Below are positions 7,577-14,749 of a DNA stretch of 25,392 nt, piece after piece; the first letter of the stretch is position 1, and each line of letters starts with the position of its first letter. The DNA is taken from NCBI GenBank assembly GCA_000434935.1, contig FR882188.1, positions 80,506-105,897 on the forward strand. The letters are read 5' to 3'. Made by a program: the position numbers and the translations under genes. The stretch comes from Bacteroides sp. CAG:709 (lineage in GTDB: Bacteria; Bacteroidota; Bacteroidia; Bacteroidales; UBA932). The notes beneath the pieces were generated by a model. That model worked only from the letters and a program-made list of their open reading frames with translations, was not told the DNA's origin and did not search any database.

Positions 7577-8922
7577 AAAATCACCTTATGAATGCGACCG
7601 GCTATGTCCACAGATGCCGCCCTGTCTACTACAATGCTGATACTCAACATGGAAGGACTCTGCGACATCATATATACATTGGCACCGGAAGCGGCTGCCG
7701 TCATCTTGTCCACAAGACCGGGAGCCGTCACGACAGCATTGCCCACTACAGAAATCTCAGCCTTGTCCTTGTAGACCATCACCTCGAATTTCTTGCGGAG
7801 CTGCTGCACGAACGCCTCGAAACCCGGCTGTCCGCTTTCCAGAGTGACACCCACCTTGGATTCTGACGCTGCCGCCAGAACCACCTTGACCGCATTGGTC
7901 TCGGCAGCATTGAAAACACCGGCAAACATTGCTGTCACTCCGACGATTTTCGGAGACATAATCTCCAGATAATCAATATCATCCTTGACAGCCACCGTTT
8001 TAGGACCGACAGCCACGCATTCGTGCGTGACCACTGAACCCGGAGCATCCGGAGACATTGAATTCAGCACATGGACAGGGATGTTCCGGCGGCGCGCCGG
8101 TTCGATGGTGAGCGGATGCAGTACCCTTGCACCGAGATATGCCATCTCTGAAGCCTCGTCATACGATACGCGGTCAACTCTGTGAGTATCAGCTATTTTA
8201 CGAGGGTCCGCGCTTTGGATTCCATCCACGTCAGTCCAGATTTCAATGCGGTCGGCATCTAGTGCCATGCCGAAAATCGCCGCAGAATAATCCGAGCCTT
8301 CAAACCCGAGAACCGACGGGGAGCCTTCCACCGACGATGCTATAAATCCCTGGGTAAGAACGACTGACACGCCCTTTGCCGCCTCTGGCACGAAACGCTT
8401 GACATTGGCTTCAGTAGCCGCGAGGTCAGGAACCGCAGACATGTAGCTGCAATCCGTCACAATCATTTTCCGCGCGTCCAGCCAGCGGCAACTCAGTCCG
8501 TAGACATTCATTGCGGCAGCCACAATCTTGGAGGAAAGGACTTCACCGGTGGAAACGATGCGGGCATAGCTGCGCGGCGAAAGTTCGCCTATCTGGCACA
8601 CGCCATGGGCGAAATCCGTGAGCGAATCCAGGACGGCATTCACTTCGGAAACACAGGTGTTCAGAATATCCGGATTGCCGGAAAGCAGTTCCACAGCAAG
8701 TGACGTATGCCTGTCACGAAGCGAATCCAGGAGTTCATCCACCTCTTTAAGGTGTTGAGCTTCAGCCTCTTCTGCAATACCGCAAAGCACCCTAGTCACT
8801 TTCGCGAGAGCCGAAACCACGACAAGAGGCTTGTCAGCCATCCTGCCGCGGACAATGGAAATCACGCGTTCTATCGCATTTTTATCTTTGACGGACGTAC
8901 CGCCGAATTTCATCAAAATCAT
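7573..8922 (-). CDS. lysC: Aspartate kinase (monofunctional)
   Basis: Phosphorylates aspartate, opening the aspartate family pathway. It has 449 residues. The kinase domain begins with MKFGGTSVKDKNAIERV; RSYARIVSTGEVLSSKI near 117-133, GFEGSDYSAAIFGMALDADR and WTDVDGIQSADPR are substrate-site motifs. Two ACT domains occupy about 310-449 and would carry feedback control, most likely by lysine. No homoserine dehydrogenase domain is fused, which with its place in the dap operon suggests an enzyme dedicated to diaminopimelate/lysine. The start is the ATG at 8920-8922; a second ATG at 8913 (MKFGGTSV) is equally possible. It begins 8 bases after the hexosaminidase stop. Confidence 0.96.
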   Translation of the reverse strand: MILMKFGGTSVKDKNAIERVISIVRGRMADKPLVVVSALAKVTRVLCGIAEEAEAQHLKEVDELLDSLRDRHTSLAVELLSGNPDILNTCVSEVNAVLDSLTDFAHGVCQIGELSPRSYARIVSTGEVLSSKIVAAAMNVYGLSCRWLDARKMIVTDCSYMSAVPDLAATEANVKRFVPEAAKGVSVVLTQGFIASSVEGSPSVLGFEGSDYSAAIFGMALDADRIEIWTDVDGIQSADPRKIADTHRVDRVSYDEASEMAYLGARVLHPLTIEPARRRNIPVHVLNSMSPDAPGSVVTHECVAVGPKTVAVKDDIDYLEIMSPKIVGVTAMFAGVFNAAETNAVKVVLAAASESKVGVTLESGQPGFEAFVQQLRKKFEVMVYKDKAEISVVGNAVVTAPGLVDKMTAAASGANVYMMSQSPSMLSISIVVDRAASVDIAGRIHKVIF

Positions 8923-8930
8923 AAATATTT

Positions 8931-10970
8931 CTAATTTACGACAATCTCGTCAATAAACAACCAGTCATGGAACGGCAAATCGCGCCGGAAAGCCTTGAAA
9001 CGGACATAGCGGGCTGTGCCGTTCAGAATACAAGGAAGAGTCACATAGGACATTTCCGCGGTATCTGCCGGGAGTTCCGAATACGCCACAGCAGCCTTCG
9101 TGAAATTCTCGCCGTCATCCGAGAGCCAGATCTCCACGCGCTCCGGAAGTCCCACATAATTAGTGCGTTGCGACATGAAGGCAGCACCTGCGTAATGCAC
9201 CGGACGCGATTCTTCCAGATCAATGATTATGTCAATGTCGCTGCAGAATCCGAGCCACCTGTCATCGCCGTATGTCCAATTTCCGCCGAGTCCGTCATTG
9301 ATCGAAGAATCACCGCACGCACGATATTTTTCCGAATATGGAGTCAGGACTTTCACCGGCTTGCCAAGAGCAAGATGCTGCACAGGCACCGTATACTCAT
9401 ACCTCGGTCCGAATTCATTGTCAATGTCGAAAGAATTGTAGCCCAATGACTTGAGGGTAGCGCAAAGAATCGAGGCGCGTTTGCGGAAATCACCGTAATC
9501 CTTCCTGTCGCTCCGGCTCCATCCGGTCTCCGCCACGGCAGCCGCACGTGGATATGCCATATATTCCAGACGCTCCGCCGTCGGGATATGCTCCGTCCAC
9601 ACATTTGCCTGAACACCAAGCAGATGAGCATTGTCCGCATCTGGAGAATAAGAATAAACCTTTTCCAACGGAAGGAATCCTCCCATCGCCATCGGCTGGT
9701 AAATCGGCGCATCCTGCGTGTAATCCAGATAGTAGTAGGCATTCGGCGTCATGATGACATCATGTCCGGCCTCCATCGCCTCCATGCCCTGCTTCGTGCC
9801 ACGCCAAGACATCACCACGGCATTGTCGGCAAGACCGCCCTCCATGATTTCATCCCAGCCTATCATCTTGCGTCCATGCTTGGCAATGATTTTCTCCACA
9901 TTGCCTGTAACATGGCTCTGGAGTCCGGCTAGACTCGTAATGTGCTCACGTTCCATGACTTCGCGGCAATGCGGGCAGTTTTTCCACGCTTCTCTGGACG
10001 CCTCGTCTCCACCGATATGTATATATTCGGACGGAAAAAGTTCAGCCAGCTCGCTGACCACGTCTTCGATGAAACCATACAATGCGCTGCTTCCAGGGCA
10101 CATGTCCGATGTCATCACAGGTCTTCCTTCCGCGTCAATGCAGGCGAGTTCCGGATACGCTTCCAACACTTCCCTGCTATGCCCAGGAATCTCGAATTCA
10201 GGAATGATATCTATTTGACGGTCAGCAGCATAGGCCACAATCTCCCGGACGTCATCCTTGGTAAGATAGCCGCCTGAAGCGCGAGGTGAATCTTTATGCG
10301 AATACTGTTTTCCGAAATCCACCCACTGGCTCCAGGTTTCCCCGACACGCCACGCAGCCACGTCTGTAAGCCTCGGCTTGGAATCAATCTGAATGCGCCA
10401 GCCGGCATCATCCGTAAGATGCAGATGCAGTTTGTCCATCTTCAGCAAAGCCATCGCATCTATCTGTTTTTCAATGAATTCCTTATCCCGGAAATTCCTG
10501 GAAATATCCAGCATCAGGCCCCTGTACCGCATGACCGGCCAATCCGTCACGACGCAGGTTTCAAGCTCCCTGCCGCGATAAAGCATCTGCCTGAGGCTCT
10601 GAATCGCATAAAATGCGCCTTTCGGCGTAATTGCTTTTATTTCAATGCTTTTCGGCGTAACCTCCAGACAATATGCGGCCTCACGGACGAAATCTTTTTC
10701 CGAGGAAAACCTCTTCGCCAGCTTGCGGTCACCAATGACAATGTTTATGTTTCCTCCGGTCAAGCTCCCGGATGCAAGTCCGGATGCTCCAATATATCTT
10801 TCCAACGATGCCAAGCCAGCTGTATCTGCCTTACATACAATATTGTATGACAATTTCTCCGGCAAAACGCAGGTTTCTTGTCCGGAGATTATTTCCGCCG
10901 GGGCAGGAATCAGGATTCTCGGGGAGACAGCCAGAAAGGCGGCCAATAACGTCGTAACTATCTGTATCAT
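8931..10970 (-). CDS. Beta-N-acetylhexosaminidase, glycoside hydrolase family 20
   Basis: Removes terminal beta-linked N-acetylglucosamine or N-acetylgalactosamine from glycans or muropeptide sugars. It has 679 residues. A GH20b-type N-terminal domain (ILIPAPAEIISG, about 19-140) precedes the catalytic barrel with RGLMLDISRNFRDKEF at 150-165, MDKLHLHLTDDAGWR at 178-192 and the catalytic pair D322-E323 in HIGGDEASREAW. GWDEIMEGG and MSWRG follow. From about 535 a beta-sandwich domain resembles F5/8 type C carbohydrate-binding modules. The first 16 residues are hydrophobic (IVTTLLAAFLAV), suggesting export, but they lack a basic n-region, so the signal peptide is not certain. The start overlaps the upstream stop as ATGA, so it is translationally coupled to the M20 gene. 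Its place at the head of a lysine operon is unusual. Confidence 0.93.
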   Translation of the reverse strand: MIQIVTTLLAAFLAVSPRILIPAPAEIISGQETCVLPEKLSYNIVCKADTAGLASLERYIGASGLASGSLTGGNINIVIGDRKLAKRFSSEKDFVREAAYCLEVTPKSIEIKAITPKGAFYAIQSLRQMLYRGRELETCVVTDWPVMRYRGLMLDISRNFRDKEFIEKQIDAMALLKMDKLHLHLTDDAGWRIQIDSKPRLTDVAAWRVGETWSQWVDFGKQYSHKDSPRASGGYLTKDDVREIVAYAADRQIDIIPEFEIPGHSREVLEAYPELACIDAEGRPVMTSDMCPGSSALYGFIEDVVSELAELFPSEYIHIGGDEASREAWKNCPHCREVMEREHITSLAGLQSHVTGNVEKIIAKHGRKMIGWDEIMEGGLADNAVVMSWRGTKQGMEAMEAGHDVIMTPNAYYYLDYTQDAPIYQPMAMGGFLPLEKVYSYSPDADNAHLLGVQANVWTEHIPTAERLEYMAYPRAAAVAETGWSRSDRKDYGDFRKRASILCATLKSLGYNSFDIDNEFGPRYEYTVPVQHLALGKPVKVLTPYSEKYRACGDSSINDGLGGNWTYGDDRWLGFCSDIDIIIDLEESRPVHYAGAAFMSQRTNYVGLPERVEIWLSDDGENFTKAAVAYSELPADTAEMSYVTLPCILNGTARYVRFKAFRRDLPFHDWLFIDEIVVN

Positions 10971-12043
10971 ACTTGTTTCAATATTGATTTAACCATATCT
11001 GCATATTGAGCTGCCGCAAGTTCAAGGTCGCTTGCCAACACATATTCCGCAGACGTATGCGCCACAAAAATGGAGCCCGGGCCGCAAAGCGAGCGATGCC
11101 GGAATTTAGAGAGTCTGGGGGTATCACTTCCGAATGCCACCGTCTTGGTCCCATAGCCGGCGATGACGTCATAATGCATCGGCGTATCACCTCCAAGCGG
11201 CTCTATTTCAACATCTTCCGATGCCAGTGCAGACATTGTTTGCTGAACCATCTCATCAGATGCGAATGTGGTCCGGAAATAAATGCGGCATGTCAGGAGC
11301 GGACTGAGTATATTCTGCGGATTTGCAGATTCCAGCTTTCCCACGTTCCACGTAGTCACACCAAGTTCAGGGTCGACAGGAAAGTCAATGCTTTTCAGCC
11401 GGTTGACAATGTCAATGAAGGTATCTACTGCACTGTGCCCAAGCTCAGGATATCCGGAATGGCAGGCTTTTCCATGGACAACGACATTGAACGCCTTGGT
11501 TCCCTTGGATGCAGAAACCATCTGATTGTCAGTCGGTTCGCCTACGATAATCCATTCTCCTCCAGGGCAGTCCCTGTCGAAAGCCTTGGCTCCGAAAGAC
11601 CCCGTTTCTTCTCCGGAAAGCAGCAACAGTCCGAAATCATTGAAGCCTTCAGCTGCAAGCTGTCTGCATGCGGTCCACATTGAAAAGAACTGGCCTTTGG
11701 CATCGCAGCTTCCGCGGCCTGTTATGAGCGTGTCGTCAGTTGCGGCTGTGCGTCCGTCCGGAAGCATTGTTCCGGCAGGTATCTCATTGATTTCCGGAGA
11801 GATATAAGGCGGCACGGTGTCCAGATGCGAGCAGAGAAGCACTTTCGGCAGTACCTCCTCCTGACCGCCGTCCCATCTGAAAAGCAGGTTCAGCGTCCCG
11901 TCTCCTACTTCATATCTGACACAACGGCATGACGGGTCCGACTCCGTAAACTTCTTCGCCAGAAATTCCGCAAGTCCCCGTTCTGTTCCGCTAGTGGACT
12001 CAATATCAAGTATTTCCTTAAACAGTTCCAATCTCATCGCCAT
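10967..12043 (-). CDS. M20-family metallopeptidase/deacylase (DapE/ArgE-like)
   Basis: Zinc-dependent enzyme of the ArgE/DapE/carboxypeptidase G2 group, 358 residues. Predicted metal ligands and catalytic residues: H73 and D75 in SHLDTVPPY, D114 in GRGSCDAKG, E145-E146 in LLSGEETGSFG, E169 in VGEPTDN, and H329 in VAHTSAEYV. The dimerisation (lid) domain is about 180-290 (GKACHSGYPELGHSAVDTF). It is the first gene of the dap operon. That position makes N-succinyl-diaminopimelate desuccinylase (DapE) attractive, since dapD is present and no other dapE is in the window. Acetylornithine or acetylcitrulline deacetylase, or a dipeptidase acting with the hexosaminidase, fit the motifs equally well. 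A second ATG lies at 12037. Confidence 0.85.
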   Translation of the reverse strand: MAMRLELFKEILDIESTSGTERGLAEFLAKKFTESDPSCRCVRYEVGDGTLNLLFRWDGGQEEVLPKVLLCSHLDTVPPYISPEINEIPAGTMLPDGRTAATDDTLITGRGSCDAKGQFFSMWTACRQLAAEGFNDFGLLLLSGEETGSFGAKAFDRDCPGGEWIIVGEPTDNQMVSASKGTKAFNVVVHGKACHSGYPELGHSAVDTFIDIVNRLKSIDFPVDPELGVTTWNVGKLESANPQNILSPLLTCRIYFRTTFASDEMVQQTMSALASEDVEIEPLGGDTPMHYDVIAGYGTKTVAFGSDTPRLSKFRHRSLCGPGSIFVAHTSAEYVLASDLELAAAQYADMVKSILKQV

Positions 12044-12072
12044 CGCAAAAGATAGTAAAAACCATAGAAGTA

Positions 12073-12080
12073 CAAATTTA
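12073..12080 (-). promoter_or_regulatory. Candidate -7 element driving the M20-GH20-lysC-dap operon
   Basis: Minus-strand TAAATTTG matches TAnnTTTG; the start point would be near 12069, about 26 bases before the M20 ATG. No TTTG box is seen at the usual distance. Only 93 bases separate this ATG from that of the AraC gene, so there is no room for a lysine riboswitch. Confidence 0.5.
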
Positions 12081-12087
12081 ACAAAAC

Positions 12088-12118
12088 TTTGATTATTTTG
12101 GGCTGTTTTATAACTTTG
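12088..12118 (+). promoter_or_regulatory. Promoter of the AraC-family gene
   Basis: TTTG at 12088-12091, 19 bases, then TAACTTTG at 12111-12118: a full match to the Bacteroidota promoter pattern. The start point would be near 12122, which rules out the upstream in-frame starts at 12089 and 12122 and supports the ATG at 12137. Confidence 0.65.
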
Positions 12119-12136
12119 GGGATGAAAGAGAACAAC

Positions 12137-13075
12137 ATGGATAATTCAGGAATAATGCCGAAGATACGGCTGGGAATGTTTCAGCCGTCGGCACATGCTT
12201 TGACACTTGACAATATCGCAATCATAGATGACAATCTGGAATTGGCGCAGGATGACAGGAACATCGGAGCGCCGACAGAGAAGCCGTTGCCCAACAAGAT
12301 TCTGGTGGCCATATACATGGTATGCGTGGAAGGAGAGGTCGAACTGACATTGAACCAGCAGAATTTTCACATGAAGAAAGACGACATGCTGGTGTGCATG
12401 CCCGGGTTCATTGCCGAAAAGGTATGGATGTCAAAGGATTGCAAGATCATCATCATAGCCACGTCCAATGATTCCATAACGAAGTCCCCTTTCAAGGGTT
12501 CCGAAGCAGTCAGAAAATGGCTCATGCGCCAGGGCGGTCCGGCCGTACTGCCCCTAGGCGATGAATTGTGCGATGTATTCGTGAAAAATTACCAGTGTTT
12601 CCGTAGGACTTACGAATATACGAATCTGGAATTTCGCCCGGAAATCCTCATCAGTTTCATGCACACGATGCTGGCATTGATGGCTTCCTGGCTGTCGAAG
12701 TTCGGCGGACAAGATGAAGATGCGAACATTCCTAGGAAAAAGGAGATGATAATGAAGTTCCTGAACGACGTGCATGAGTACTGCGGCGTGGAACGGAGCG
12801 TATCTTTCTATGCCGAAAGGTGCTGTCTGTCACCGAAATACTTCGCCAGACTGGTCACCGAATCACTCGGCAAGAAACCTGGCGACATCATCAAGGAAAA
12901 TGTAATATTGGAAGCGAAGGTGATGCTTATTTCGAAATCGTTCTCTGTCCAGCAGGTCAGTGACAAGCTGAATTTCCCGAACGCATCGTTCTTCTGCAAA
13001 TATTTCAAGGCTGCCACGGGCTGTTCACCGAGAAGATACCAGCTTTACGGAGAAGAGGCGTCCCGCCAAGAATAA
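12137..13075 (+). CDS. AraC-family transcriptional regulator
   Basis: 312 residues from the ATG at 12137, chosen because the promoter's -7 box ends at 12118. The N-terminal half looks like an AraC cupin sensor domain (VEGEVELTLNQQNFHMKKDDMLVC-type strands, with CMPGFIAEKVW). The C-terminal about 95 residues carry the double helix-turn-helix: SVSFYAERCCLSPKYFARLV, then KKPGDIIKENVILEAKVML, and FSVQQVSDKLNFPNASFFCK with the signature YFKAATGCSPRRYQ. It is divergent from the M20-GH20-lysC-dap operon with interlocking promoters, so that operon is its likeliest target. The inducer is not evident. The sensor type is common in Bacteroidales AraC proteins of unknown ligand. Confidence 0.92.
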   Translation: MDNSGIMPKIRLGMFQPSAHALTLDNIAIIDDNLELAQDDRNIGAPTEKPLPNKILVAIYMVCVEGEVELTLNQQNFHMKKDDMLVCMPGFIAEKVWMSKDCKIIIIATSNDSITKSPFKGSEAVRKWLMRQGGPAVLPLGDELCDVFVKNYQCFRRTYEYTNLEFRPEILISFMHTMLALMASWLSKFGGQDEDANIPRKKEMIMKFLNDVHEYCGVERSVSFYAERCCLSPKYFARLVTESLGKKPGDIIKENVILEAKVMLISKSFSVQQVSDKLNFPNASFFCKYFKAATGCSPRRYQLYGEEASRQE

Positions 13076-13103
13076 AACTATTCGTCCAACTTGCTGAACG
13101 CCA

Positions 13104-13257
13104 GCGAAAATTTGAGGGTTGTCACTCGTTCGAAGGCTGTAAGCCCAACGCACGTTTTTATGTGCACGTTACCCTCACCCTATAATCCCCTCGGGGAAGG
13201 GACTTATCTCGCCCTCTCGGGCTCTATAAGCGGAGTTTCACTCTTGCGAAAATTTGA
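13104..13257. repeat. Direct repeat GCGAAAATTTGA bracketing a GC-rich intergenic block
   Basis: Two identical 12-base copies at 13104-13115 and 13246-13257. Each is near a TCACTC...GCGAA-like stretch, and they enclose about 130 bases with several short hairpins. This lies between the convergent AraC and LolA-like genes. No coding potential is visible. Confidence 0.4.
13178..13222. terminator. Hairpin pair between convergent genes, possible bidirectional terminator
   Basis: CCCT at 13178-13181 pairs with AGGG at 13198-13201, and TCCC at 13186-13189 with GGGA at 13194-13197. A second hairpin GCCC-TCTC-GGGC follows at 13211-13222. There is no clean T-run on either side, so termination is inferred mainly from the position between converging genes. 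Confidence 0.35.
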
Positions 13258-13263
13258 ATAAAA

Positions 13264-13935
13264 TTACTTCTTGGACGGGACCTTGAAGACATCGTCGGAG
13301 AAAGCGGTATTCTTACGGATATCACTCATTTCGTAAGAGGTGCTGACACCTGAAGGCTCGTCCATGACCATCTTGACAAGGATGCAGTCGGACTTTCGGT
13401 ATGTGAGCACAATCTTGGAATATCCGCGACGTGCCGCATTGTCTGTAGTCAATGTAACCACATATCCTTCAGGCTTTTCCTCTATCTTGACATCATAGTT
13501 GCTGTCTTTGGCGACCTTCGCCGGATTACCCTTCACGCATCCGGTCAATGTCCCCGCCATATTGGCTACGATAGCATTCTTGGTAACATCGAAAACCGCA
13601 TTCTTCGGTCCCCTGTGCACATAGAACTTGTTTCCGCTGGAGATTATGTACTCACCCTGCGGAGAAGTGAAACGCATCGCAAGACGTCCGTCGACATTGT
13701 AATACAAGTTGCCGTCAGCGACATTTTTCTTGCCCGAAGCCTTGATGGTCCTGATCTGGTGGAACTTGCACTCGATGGTCTTCATCACGGCATTCGCCTT
13801 TTCGATTTTCGTCATGATGGCGGTCACGTCCGTCGCCGGAGCTTCTGCCATCACGGCAACTGATGTATTTCCAGCAAATGCAGGCATACCGGCAAGTATT
13901 CCTGCCAATGCCAATGTTATGATTCCGTGTTTCAT
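13264..13935 (-). CDS. LolA-like periplasmic lipoprotein/lipid carrier protein
   Basis: 223 residues. A Sec signal peptide is clear (MKHGIITLALAGILAGMPAFA, cleavage expected after residue 21). The mature part resembles LolA-fold proteins: MKTIECKFHQIRTIKASGKK, then GNLYYNVDGRLAMRFTSPQG, YIISSGNKFYVHRG, and a C-terminal beta-rich part with LVKMVMDEPSGVSTSYEMSD. LolA-like proteins are a standard part of aryl-polyene and flexirubin clusters, where they are thought to escort the lipid product through the periplasm with the MMPL exporter. It is the last gene of the cluster, 12 bases behind the ketoreductase. It is more divergent than housekeeping LolA, so a dedicated cluster role is preferred. Confidence 0.82.
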   Translation of the reverse strand: MKHGIITLALAGILAGMPAFAGNTSVAVMAEAPATDVTAIMTKIEKANAVMKTIECKFHQIRTIKASGKKNVADGNLYYNVDGRLAMRFTSPQGEYIISSGNKFYVHRGPKNAVFDVTKNAIVANMAGTLTGCVKGNPAKVAKDSNYDVKIEEKPEGYVVTLTTDNAARRGYSKIVLTYRKSDCILVKMVMDEPSGVSTSYEMSDIRKNTAFSDDVFKVPSKK

Positions 13936-13947
13936 CTTTCGTCCAAT

Positions 13948-14676
13948 CTATTCATACAGACCGCCATTGATGGAGATGGTCTGTCCGTTTATATATGCAG
14001 CTTTGTCAGATACGAGGAAGGCCACCAGCTCCGCAACCTCCTCAGGCTCACCGAATCTCTTGGCCGGAATGGTTTTCTTGAGTTCCGCCTCGTCAAGCCC
14101 TTCCACCATATCCGTGCGGATAAACCCTGGCGCTACGGCATTGACAGTAACCTTTCTGGCAGCGACTTCCTGCGAGAGGGCCTTGGTCGCGGCGATGATT
14201 CCGCCCTTGGCTGCGGAGTAGTTCGTCTGGCCCGGCAGGCCTTTCTGGCCGGAGAGCGACGCCATGTTTATGATGCGGCCGTGCTTGTGGACCACCATAG
14301 GCTGGAGAACCGGGCGTGTGACATTGTAGAAGCTGTCCAGGTTCGTCTTCATCACCTTGTACCAGTCTTCCTGCTCCATCCAGAGCAGCAAATTGTCGCG
14401 ACGGATGCCGGCATTGTTCACAAGCACCTCGATAAACTCCTCAGGATGAGCAGCTTGCCAATCCTTTACAGCTTTCTCTGATGCCTCATGGTCGCTCACG
14501 TCGAACTTCAGCAGCTCACCGGTTCCGCCCGCAGCGATTACCTGCTCAAGCGTCTTCTGCGCCGCCTCGTCGTTCGATACGTAGTTGATTATGATGTGAT
14601 ATCCTTCCGAAGCCAGGCGCACGCAAATCGCGTGTCCGATTCCGCGGCTTCCGCCGGTCACCAATGCTATTTTCAT
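13948..14676 (-). CDS. fabG: 3-oxoacyl-ACP reductase, FabG-like short-chain dehydrogenase
   Basis: NADPH-dependent reduction of a 3-ketoacyl-ACP to 3-hydroxyacyl-ACP in the cytoplasm. It has 242 residues, the family length. The cofactor motif TGGSRGIG is at 7-14, NNAG at 87-90, and the catalytic triad S140, Y153, K157 lies in INMASLSG and YSAAKGG. VNAVAPGFIRTDM and a C-terminal YINGQTISINGGLY complete the FabG pattern. In this cluster it supplies the ketoreduction step between the ketosynthase and the dehydratase-like protein. It has its own strong promoter match upstream, so it can be expressed with the LolA-like gene separately from the rest of the cluster. Confidence 0.93.
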   Translation of the reverse strand: MKIALVTGGSRGIGHAICVRLASEGYHIIINYVSNDEAAQKTLEQVIAAGGTGELLKFDVSDHEASEKAVKDWQAAHPEEFIEVLVNNAGIRRDNLLLWMEQEDWYKVMKTNLDSFYNVTRPVLQPMVVHKHGRIINMASLSGQKGLPGQTNYSAAKGGIIAATKALSQEVAARKVTVNAVAPGFIRTDMVEGLDEAELKKTIPAKRFGEPEEVAELVAFLVSDKAAYINGQTISINGGLYE

Positions 14677-14717
14677 ATCAATTATTTTAATGATGTCTCT
14701 TTTTTACACCAATCTCA

Positions 14718-14749
14718 CAAATATAGTAATCTTGGAAAACTATGCCAAA
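14718..14749 (-). promoter_or_regulatory. Internal promoter for the fabG-lolA-like pair
   Basis: On the minus strand, TTTG (14746-14749), 20 bases, then TATATTTG (14718-14725): a full consensus promoter that overlaps the 3' end of the oxidoreductase gene. The start point near 14713 leaves about 37 bases of leader before fabG. The 63-base gap here is the largest inside the cluster. Confidence 0.6.

Noticed and set aside
12044..12136. Lysine riboswitch expected upstream of the lysC/dap operon
   Set aside because: The gap between the divergent start codons is about 93 bases and is filled by two promoters; there is no room or conserved riboswitch sequence.
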